Assembly (NCBI GenBank): GCA_017421685.1
Contig: JAFOHW010000032.1
Coordinates: 1 to 12,152 of the forward strand
Reading direction: 5' to 3'
Origin: Candidatus Saccharimonadota bacterium
GTDB lineage: Bacteria; Patescibacteriota; Saccharimonadia; Saccharimonadales; Saccharimonadaceae
Length of the DNA: 12,152 nucleotides
In this document: positions 8,201-12,152 of the stretch, one piece after another
Layout: each line of letters starts with the position of its first letter
Numbering within the stretch: position 1 is the first letter of the stretch
Notes under the pieces: generated by a model
Database searches by the model: none
The model's input: the letters and a program-made list of their open reading frames with translations, nothing else
Told to the model about the DNA's origin: nothing
Position numbers and translations under genes: made by a program

Positions 8201-9306
8201 ATATTGACGCCTACTAATGGTCCTGGAGTTTCTGGCTCTTCTGGAGGTTCTGGAGCAGGAGGGAGTATCCCGAAAGGTTTTGGAGCAGGAGGGAGCTCTC
8301 CGAAAGGTTTTGGAGCAGGAGGGAGCTCTCCGAAAGGTTTTGGATTTGCTGGATCAGGTTCTGGATCAGGTGGAACTGGATTTGGATCTACTGGCGTTGG
8401 CTCTGGATCGGGTGGAACTGGATTTGGATCTACTGGCGTTGGCTCTGGATCAGGTGGAACTGGATTTGGATCTACTGGCGTTGGCTCGGATTCATCTATA
8501 TCTTTTGGTGCGTGAGGATAAAGAACCCAATCAATATCTTCATTGCTCTTGCCTCCTTTGCTTTCGCCAGCACCATAAATACCGTTTTTTCCAGCACCAC
8601 CAAATCCCATGCGACGATCACCTATAAAAGGTTCGTTCCTTCTTTGGTCTTTATACATTTTGTATACTTCTGACTGCTGAATATTGCTAACTATTTTCGG
8701 CAGATTTTGAGCTAATTCCTCTGCCATTCTACTGCGTTTTTCATTATAGAAATCTTCGTCTTCTTTTCGTCTTTTACTGAAGTCTTCTATTTCACCATAT
8801 TCTTTTTTGTAAGTGCCTCCTTTTTGGTCTCCACTGGGGTATTCTGCCCCTTTTTCTGAGTGTTGTCGTCCAGTTACTTTAAAGATTTTCCTTCTTTTTT
8901 TAAAGTTTTCCATCTCTTTTGCTCGTTTTTGCTGGAATTTTTCATCTAATTCAGAAAAACGCGGGTCAGCTACATATAGCATCTCCTCTAACTCTCGTTT
9001 GGCAGTAGTAAGATCTTCTATCGTTCCTTCTTGAATCGTGGTATGTCTTGCCATCGCTTTCATCACAGCGTCTCTCTTCAAAACATATCTTTCATAACAT
9101 AGTGCAAGATTCAATTTAATGACTTCTTTATCATCTGGTGTAAGATTAACTACCTTAGCAACTCTTTCGAGTTCGCGCCTAGTAAACTCTTTTGCTCTTT
9201 CTTTTTCCTTTTTTATCTCCTTACCGTGGTCGGAAAGACTATCCCATTGACTAGCCTGCTGGGGCTGTTCTCCTGGATTCTTTGACTGAGTTTCTGGATT
9301 ATTCAT
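5242..9306 (-). CDS. Giant repeat-containing protein of unknown function (1354 aa)
   Basis: I do not recognise a family. Residues 1-270 are highly charged and mostly helical (Lys/Glu/Arg). Residues 274-315 are three copies of EPTPVDPNPVPPDP and 323-352 three copies of KPFGELPPAP, a stiff proline-rich linker. A helical region (365-600) is followed by two hydrophobic stretches, about 603-620 and 624-647 (the second glycine-zipper-like, GTGVGAGAG), and a third at about 799-813. Residues 890-1065 look beta-rich, with many Tyr, Gly and Trp. Then come four copies of PPGTGGNGGGNNPPIET (1103-1170), an acidic stretch, three EEEERAR(Q/R) units (1227-1250) and a helical C-terminal domain (about 1263-1354). 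There is no N-terminal signal peptide. The start has GGAGGG about seven bases upstream, and only 3 bp separate it from the stop of the small gene before it, so translation is probably coupled. A membrane-associated or cell-contact structural protein is one possibility; no catalytic motif is visible. Confidence 0.9.
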   Translation of the reverse strand: MNNPETQSKNPGEQPQQASQWDSLSDHGKEIKKEKERAKEFTRRELERVAKVVNLTPDDKEVIKLNLALCYERYVLKRDAVMKAMARHTTIQEGTIEDLTTAKRELEEMLYVADPRFSELDEKFQQKRAKEMENFKKRRKIFKVTGRQHSEKGAEYPSGDQKGGTYKKEYGEIEDFSKRRKEDEDFYNEKRSRMAEELAQNLPKIVSNIQQSEVYKMYKDQRRNEPFIGDRRMGFGGAGKNGIYGAGESKGGKSNEDIDWVLYPHAPKDIDESEPTPVDPNPVPPDPEPTPVDPNPVPPDPEPTPVDPNPVPPDPEPDPANPKPFGELPPAPKPFGELPPAPKPFGILPPAPEPPEEPETPGPLVGVNIDHTWDAKDLARHFAKEELNTEAESTKNIIKRIWKHNLFARYYQRKYEREIFEGEREVTIGGKQTNIYTYLASRNETTRARIARGMTEEGFENLIYRNVGGEGQGEKVTEVDAKTTEVFKDLISKFAEAEIPEGGSLEDAILNLRNDAKRLIAESRDRGDNPPLNASLLEQCCGLAIQAREYVEHGASVGRVMEGFKLYNADVRNNARTQEHRDGIDRLVDKYENSRFGQFIPPEIIAGVLGSVVSLTQTAAKTGSKALLGTGVGAGAGIAISSATQFVRERGRIIEDRATMQKNLAVNRAYEGSKYETRIGGTMYDLRPANELTTNLANAVESGDRQSILNAIAEARVRVRFSDSEQKDLIAYSSEEKIGEERLALDVAIAEAVRSLSEEDREGLNDVEAVIQNKIVESVDEKDADFNKTKNALALKQAAKTALVGAVTFFASQEIRAIIDPSRIGALEKIAERHGIIIRPNNEDAKETILATIGGRGENVVMGVSGDDAARMEELNREGYSRVLTRDPSIQVTYSDEQINLSDTGTNTKFYDFDWFNNGTAESDGAELRLYYDEGVGYHTRMSGYVSTTAGGRIGNFAQDVSRPNGIGGFIELENGEHYQIEHEIVNGEVVMPVHDGYLQTVDGVNIPLGPNGEAPGTIFVASIDDVRGDGYMSVTSYAAEHYDSSWWDGTVTVSVPHIEETPAIYDFVRERDIDTGGVTLPFAPRPSLGRSQGQTPSGQPVPPGTGGNGGGNNPPIETPPGTGGNGGGNNPPIETPPGTGGNGGGNNPPIETPPGTGGNGGGNNPPIETPGGNGNGGETPPTLPIDHLPIDHDGGDSDLPNTPGEGGASQPPEDTDDLIDALEGDEEEERARQEEEERARREEEERARQEAQSGQGETQTPDDQEALRRRKNEFLSNMSDELRGIAGRGGILYFLGLTPAESASQPDVAVQYLRESWRRLPDNDKDAIREFLRTTGNEGPYREFGSLVRRLVA
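5557..5628 (-). repeat. 3 x 24-bp in-frame tandem repeat (EEEERAR-Q/R)
   Basis: There are three contiguous 24-bp units encoding EEEERARQ, EEEERARR, EEEERARQ (residues 1227-1250 of the giant protein). The outer two units (5557-5580 and 5605-5628) are identical; the middle one has two substitutions. They encode a charged, probably single-helix segment. Confidence 0.9.
5797..6000 (-). repeat. 4 x 51-bp in-frame tandem repeat (PPGTGGNGGGNNPPIET)
   Basis: Four contiguous 51-bp units encode residues 1103-1170. The units at 5797-5847 and 5848-5898 are identical to each other, and so are those at 5899-5949 and 5950-6000. The two pairs differ by one silent base (gttgttgcc against gttattgcc on the plus strand). 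Near-identity at the DNA level points to recent duplication. The encoded Gly/Asn/Pro-rich stretch should be flexible. Confidence 0.95.
8251..8340 (-). repeat. 3 x 30-bp in-frame tandem repeat (KPFGELPPAP)
   Basis: Three contiguous 30-bp units encode residues 323-352. The units at 8281-8310 and 8311-8340 are identical. The unit at 8251-8280 differs by three bases in a short stretch and encodes KPFGILPPAP. Confidence 0.92.
8362..8487 (-). repeat. 3 x 42-bp in-frame tandem repeat (EPTPVDPNPVPPDP)
   Basis: Three contiguous 42-bp units encode residues 274-315. The first and third are identical, and the middle one has a single base change (cggg for cagg on the plus strand). A degenerate partial unit (EPDPANP) follows, then the 30-bp repeat. 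The encoded segment is a proline-rich, extended linker. Confidence 0.93.
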
Positions 9307-9309
9307 TTT

Positions 9310-9621
9310 TTATCCCTCCGTACCTAAATATAGCCCACGGAATTTAAGCATAGTTTCAAGAGCAACTTGAGTAAGATTTACGCCTGAATTCTTCATAAAT
9401 TCAGTCATTTTTTCATCAGTAAAATTCGGATCATCAATGAGTCTATTTAGTTCTGCCGTTTTTTCTTCACTTAATTGCATAATAGCGGCTTTATTTATTT
9501 GGTCTGTGAGGCGTTTTACCATATCTTCTTTAAGCTCCGCTTTTACCTCTGGGTCGAGCTCTATCATTCCTTTATCTTTTAGTATTGACTCGATAAAGTC
9601 ATCGATACTTTGCATTTCCAT
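9310..9621 (-). CDS. Small helical protein resembling DUF5663
   Basis: This is a 103-residue, acidic, wholly helical-looking protein with no signal peptide or membrane segment. The pattern LDPEVKAELKEDMVKRL (22-38), then EEKTAELNRLID, then a C-terminal LKFRGLYLG resembles, from memory, the DUF5663 family of short CPR proteins of unknown function; a profile search was not possible. ATG 9621 is preceded by AAGGAAAGG with good spacing; the second in-frame ATG (9615) is less well placed. A consensus-like promoter lies at 9664-9692. The stop is 3 bp from the start of the 1354-residue gene, so the two form an operon and probably work together. A chaperone or partner role for the giant protein is only a guess. 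Confidence 0.8.
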   Translation of the reverse strand: MEMQSIDDFIESILKDKGMIELDPEVKAELKEDMVKRLTDQINKAAIMQLSEEKTAELNRLIDDPNFTDEKMTEFMKNSGVNLTQVALETMLKFRGLYLGTEG

Positions 9622-9663
9622 ATTGGACCTTTCCTTTTATTTGTGTATGACGTTTATGGTTTA

Positions 9664-9692
9664 ATAATAAAGCAGAAGCGAATAAAAGTCAA
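9664..9692 (-). promoter_or_regulatory. Promoter of the DUF5663-like/giant protein operon
   Basis: On the minus strand TTGACT (9687-9692) and TATTAT (9664-9669) are separated by exactly 17 bp, each one base from consensus. Transcription should start near 9657, giving a leader of about 35 bases with the Shine-Dalgarno AAGGAAAGG. Confidence 0.8.
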
Positions 9693-9693
9693 C

Positions 9694-9721
9694 AAAAAAT
9701 AACCCCGGAGGGTTATTTTTT
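9694..9721 (-). terminator. Intrinsic terminator of rpsA
   Basis: A perfect 12-bp inverted repeat (9694-9705 AAAAAATAACCC with 9710-9721 GGGTTATTTTTT) encloses a four-base loop, five bases after the rpsA stop. On the minus strand it is a stem followed by a T6 tract. It ends two bases before the -35 of the next operon, insulating that promoter. Confidence 0.93.
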
Positions 9722-9726
9722 GAATC

Positions 9727-10794
9727 TTATTTTGTGATTGAGAGGGAGATTTTTCGACCCTCTTTATCGATGTCTAAGACCTTAAAGCTCTTTCGCTCGT
9801 TTAGAGTGAAGATTTTTTCCGGATCAACGTCGGAGCCTTCACCAAGTTCAGAAACATGAACCAGAGCTTCGACGGCTGGGGAGATTTGGACAAAAGCGCC
9901 AAACGGCGTAATTCTCGTAATCGTTCCTTCGACTTTCGAGCCCTTCTTTAGGCCTTCAACTTCGGAAATCCAAGGATCTTCAACGAGTTGTTTCATGGAT
10001 AGAGATAGGCGTTCCTTATCAATAGCGATAATTTTAGCTTCAATAGTATCGCCAACTTTGACATAATCGGAAGGATTATTAACTCGCTCCCAAGAAATTT
10101 CGGAGATATGGATTAGTCCTTCAATCCCATCAACATTAACAAAGACGCCGAAATCGACAACTCCAGTCACAACTCCCTTGATAACATCGCCAACCTTAAG
10201 TTCAGCAAAGCGCTCCGCTAAACCGTCCTTAATCGCCTCTTTTTCAGAGAAGATAAGCTTGTTTTCTTTCTTGCTTGCGTCGAGGATACGAGCCTTAATC
10301 GGCTTTCCGACGAGAGAGTTTAATCTTTGGAGAATCTCATCCTTATCAGCAGAGCCGACTCGAGGATAATGTTCGGCCGAAAGTTGGGAAACTGGCATGA
10401 AGCCACGAATTCCTTCGTATTCGACAAGAAGTCCGCCTCTATTAGCATCGAACGGAGTAACTTCAACGATCTCGCTATTATCTAATTTCGCCTGGATTTC
10501 GTCCCAGCCTTTATCTTTTACAGCTTTGCGAAGCGAAAGTAGAACATAGCCATCATTCATCTCTGAATCAATGACAGAGGTCGTAACTTCATCCCCAACC
10601 TTAAGATTTCGGGCAAAAGAAACTTCGCGCCTCGGGACAAGGCCAACGCCCTGCGCTCCAAGATCAATTAGTATTTCGTGTTTTTTGACAGAGAGGACTG
10701 TTCCGCTAACGGTATCTCCTGTCATGATTTTCTTAGACGAATCTGTATTCTCAGCTAACAGTTCATCCATAGTTAGTTTTTTGGCATTTGCCAT
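9727..10794 (-). CDS. rpsA: Small ribosomal subunit protein bS1 (four S1 domains)
   Basis: This is a 355-residue protein with four S1 RNA-binding (OB-fold) domains, at about residues 25-90, 106-184, 200-269 and 285-355. Domains 3 and 4 are the most canonical (DFGVFVNVDGIEGLIHISE and PFGAFVQI...ALVHVSEL). S1 binds mRNA on the 30S subunit and helps initiation on poorly structured or weak sites. E. coli S1 has six domains; four-domain forms are usual in many other phyla. I start it at ATG 10794 (MANAKKLTMDELL), with AAAGGA upstream at a rather long spacing of about 12 bases. ATG 10827 is in frame and would add eleven residues, but it has no Shine-Dalgarno and its extra codons contain the AAAGGA. 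A strong terminator follows the gene, and an elaborate structured leader precedes it. Confidence 0.95.
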   Translation of the reverse strand: MANAKKLTMDELLAENTDSSKKIMTGDTVSGTVLSVKKHEILIDLGAQGVGLVPRREVSFARNLKVGDEVTTSVIDSEMNDGYVLLSLRKAVKDKGWDEIQAKLDNSEIVEVTPFDANRGGLLVEYEGIRGFMPVSQLSAEHYPRVGSADKDEILQRLNSLVGKPIKARILDASKKENKLIFSEKEAIKDGLAERFAELKVGDVIKGVVTGVVDFGVFVNVDGIEGLIHISEISWERVNNPSDYVKVGDTIEAKIIAIDKERLSLSMKQLVEDPWISEVEGLKKGSKVEGTITRITPFGAFVQISPAVEALVHVSELGEGSDVDPEKIFTLNERKSFKVLDIDKEGRKISLSITK

Positions 10795-10846
10795 AGTTAA
10801 TTTAATTCCTTTCTTAGGCCCATTCATAAGCTAATATTCGATTGAG

Positions 10847-10973
10847 GCGGGTCCTGTCCGAATACCTTTTTCTCGGGCCGCTCCGGGCCGCTCGACCCTT
10901 CGGGTCGTCCGCGTCCCAAGGGGCGGTCTGGCCAAGTCTTAGGCCCTTCGAAAAAGGTATTTCGACCACCCGC
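10847..10973 (-). ncRNA. Unassigned structured RNA / rpsA leader element (long inverted repeat)
   Basis: The arms at 10847-10879 and 10942-10973 are near-perfect inverted repeats. On the plus strand the left arm is GCGGGT, a mismatched patch, CGAATACCTTTTTC, then GGGCC; the right arm carries GGCCC, GAAAAAGGTATTTCG, then ACCCGC. Between them are a 6-bp hairpin (CGACCC/GGGTCG, 10893-10907) and a smaller one around CCC-AA-GGG (10909-10926), so the RNA could form a long stem capped by a multi-branch junction. Two tandem copies of CGGGCCGCTC lie at 10874-10893. The element is much more G+C-rich than its surroundings. A strong minus-strand promoter (11037-11065) would transcribe it into the rpsA leader, ending 53 bases before the rpsA ATG. 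There is no terminator after it on either strand. I found no SRP RNA apical GGAA motif; 6S-like RNA cannot be excluded. Confidence 0.55.
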
Positions 10974-10974
10974 A

Positions 10975-11004
10975 TTAATACGCATCCATAAGAATGAATG
11001 TAAA
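10975..11004 (-). promoter_or_regulatory. Possible second promoter at the edge of the structured element
   Basis: On the minus strand TTTACA (10999-11004) and TATTAA (10975-10980) are separated by 18 bp. Transcription would start near 10968, inside the first arm of the inverted repeat. The match is modest and the site is secondary to the better promoter upstream. Confidence 0.3.
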
Positions 11005-11036
11005 TATGAGCTAGTGAATGAGCCTAAACTTCTATA

Positions 11037-11065
11037 ATTATAACAAAACCTCTTGAAAATGTCTA
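11037..11065 (-). promoter_or_regulatory. Strong promoter reading into the structured element and rpsA
   Basis: On the minus strand TAGACA (11060-11065), a 17-bp spacer, and a perfect TATAAT (11037-11042) with an extended-10 TG motif (TGTTATAAT) predict a start near 11030. The transcript would carry about 235 bases of leader before the rpsA ATG. A second TATAAT overlaps on the plus strand (11033-11038, palindrome TATAATTATA) but lacks a -35. Confidence 0.75.
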
Positions 11066-11103
11066 TACTTTATTATTCCTAGAATTTAGCGTAGAATAGA
11101 AAT

Positions 11104-11877
11104 ATGTATTTAGTTGTCGATATTGGAGGTACGAAAACTTTAATTGCGCTATTTTCGAGACGAGGACGGGTTATTCGGAGGATTAAGTTTAAGACCCCAC
11201 AAGGCGCGAAAACTTTCTTGGCCGAGCTAACTAGATATTTAGAGGATTTCAGAAAGTATAAAATCAGCGCATTAACAGTGGCGATCCCTGGTCTTGTACA
11301 AAAAAATTGTTCAGTTAAATTTGGGAATCGAAACTGGGACAATATTGATATTCTTACTCCCTTAAAAGAGTTGTTCGCTTGTCCGATTTATTTTGAAAAT
11401 GATGCAAATCTCGCGACGCTATATGAGTCTTTTCGGCTTCCTGGACGAACGGTATTTTTAACCTTTTCAACTGGGGTTGGAGGCGGTATCGCAGAAAAGA
11501 ATCGGGTTCTGCCGGAGTCGGCCGAGTTTGAACCTGGACATAAGATATACGAGTATAGCGGAAAGCGAAAAGAGTGGGAGGATATTGCCTCCGCTAAGTC
11601 CATCGGGGATTTTTATCACGTCGATCATGCTACGAAATTGAGAAAGAAGGAGGTTATGGAGGATATCGCAAAGAGAATCTATTTAGGAATTCCCGATATC
11701 ATAGAAACATATAATCCTGACACTATTATCCTTGGGGGACCTTTAGGGAAAATTTTTAAACTTTATTCTAAATATCTTCCCCAAGACTTAAAGGTTAAAT
11801 TACGTCGTCCTAAACGTCCTAATGAGTCGGTGATTTATGGGGGATATCTCTATGCAAAGCGAAAGGAACGGGAGTAA
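11104..11877 (+). CDS. ROK-family sugar kinase-like protein without the zinc cysteines
   Basis: This is a 257-residue member of the ROK/ASKHA fold (glucokinase, N-acetylhexosamine kinase and relatives). The phosphate-1 loop is DIGGTKT (6-12). The sugar and catalytic site FENDAN has D100 as the expected general base. STGVGGGI (122-129) is the phosphate-2 loop, and EPGH (143-146) is the ROK sugar-contacting Glu/His. ILGGP (209-213) is the adenosine motif. The zinc motif CxCGxxGCxE that normally follows GH is replaced by YSGKRKEWED, so no cysteine ligands remain. The protein is also shorter than the usual ~300 residues. Activity as a sugar kinase is likely but not certain. No Shine-Dalgarno precedes the ATG; TAGAAT (11092-11097) ends six bases before it, so the mRNA may be leaderless. 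The metalloprotease gene follows 14 bp downstream. Confidence 0.85.
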   Translation: MYLVVDIGGTKTLIALFSRRGRVIRRIKFKTPQGAKTFLAELTRYLEDFRKYKISALTVAIPGLVQKNCSVKFGNRNWDNIDILTPLKELFACPIYFENDANLATLYESFRLPGRTVFLTFSTGVGGGIAEKNRVLPESAEFEPGHKIYEYSGKRKEWEDIASAKSIGDFYHVDHATKLRKKEVMEDIAKRIYLGIPDIIETYNPDTIILGGPLGKIFKLYSKYLPQDLKVKLRRPKRPNESVIYGGYLYAKRKERE

Positions 11878-11891
11878 TTCCCTCTTCGAAA

Positions 11892-12152
11892 ATGGTAAAG
11901 AGAGATTTTCTAGAACGTCTAAAAATAGATTTTTCAGACTTCAGGTTTATTCGCGGAAGGAAATACGCTTTTAGACCCCCGAAGACTATCGTAGTTGGAC
12001 CGTCGGAGCCTAAAGATAAGCTTTTGCTTTTACATGAACTAGGGCATGCGATTTTAGGTCATACTGATTTTAGGACCGATGTAGGGAGATTAAAAATGGA
12101 GGTTGAGGCCTGGGAGAAAGCGCGAGAATTAGCCGAAAAATATGAGATTGAA
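11892..12152 (+). CDS. HExxH metalloprotease, ImmA/IrrE-like (partial at right edge)
   Basis: The frame from ATG 11892 is open for 87 codons to the window end. It contains HELGH (residues 48-52) followed by AILGHTDF and, twenty residues on, MEVEAWEKARELA, matching the HELGHxxLGH...ExEAxxxA layout of the ImmA/IrrE (peptidase M78-like) domain. H48, H52 and probably E72 would bind zinc, with E49 catalytic. Some relatives are SOS-type or mobile-element regulators that cleave repressors; others are stand-alone housekeeping proteins. There is no helix-turn-helix in the visible part. ATG 11892 is the only standard ATG start after the last in-frame stop (11823). It has no clear Shine-Dalgarno and sits 14 bp after the ROK stop, so translation is likely coupled. 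The gene was too short and open-ended for routine ORF listing. Confidence 0.75.
   Translation, partial: MVKRDFLERLKIDFSDFRFIRGRKYAFRPPKTIVVGPSEPKDKLLLLHELGHAILGHTDFRTDVGRLKMEVEAWEKARELAEKYEIE

Noticed and set aside
8180-8627. Plus-strand open frames with Gly/Ser or Leu/Glu repeats opposite the proline-rich region
   Set aside because: These are shadows of the 30- and 42-bp repeats in the giant gene; composition follows from the antisense of Pro codons.
10847-10973. SRP (4.5S) RNA
   Set aside because: GGACAGGACC on the minus strand looks vaguely like the SRP core, but the conserved GGAAGGAAGCAGC-type apical segment is missing and the pairing layout differs.
10847-10973. Miniature inverted-repeat transposable element
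   Set aside because: The arms are long and could suggest one, but there is no target-site duplication flanking GCGGGT/ACCCGC and no second copy in the window. It remains possible if copies exist elsewhere.

Overview
The window reads as ordinary bacterial chromosome of moderate G+C using the standard code: no long frame needs TGA read as an amino acid, and the DUF1653 gene ends in TGA. The best guess is a Patescibacteria/CPR organism, probably Candidatus Saccharibacteria. The grounds are an IF-2 with almost nothing before its IF2_N domain, a four-domain ribosomal protein S1, a ~100-residue protein resembling the CPR-associated DUF5663 family (recalled, not searched), compact gene packing and several genes that look leaderless. 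This lineage call is inference; no rRNA is present.

Layout. Positions 1-705 (-) hold the 5' part of infB, running off the left edge. A divergent tRNA-Asn(GUU) with its own promoter and terminator follows at 809-921. A two-gene (-) operon at 983-1729 encodes a small multi-drug export family membrane protein and a DUF1653 protein. It shares a very tight divergent promoter region with a (+) HerA/DUF853-type ATPase gene (1771-3390). That gene converges on a (-) fatty-acyl-CoA ligase-like gene (3434-5155), whose Shine-Dalgarno and GTG start are buried in a long inverted repeat (5153-5199). Upstream lies the dominant feature: a two-gene (-) operon (5242-9621) with a clear promoter, encoding a 103-aa DUF5663-like protein and, 3 bp later, an unrecognised 1354-aa protein with proline- and glycine-rich repeat linkers. 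Next come rpsA (9727-10794, -) with a textbook terminator, and an unusual ~275 bp leader holding a 127-nt structured inverted-repeat element under a strong promoter. On the other side of that leader, on +, are a divergent ROK-family kinase-like gene and a partial HExxH (ImmA/IrrE-like) metalloprotease gene running off the right edge.

How the genes relate. infB, tRNA-Asn and rpsA are translation genes. The acyl-CoA ligase, ROK protein and small multi-drug export protein are metabolic or envelope genes in separate transcription units. The giant protein and its small partner are the only clearly accessory-looking module. The two most original signals are (i) this translationally coupled small/giant pair with four families of exact-length in-frame repeats, and (ii) the G+C-rich structured RNA upstream of rpsA, which shares a 10-mer with the sequence overlapping the rpsA ribosome-binding site and could act as a switch.
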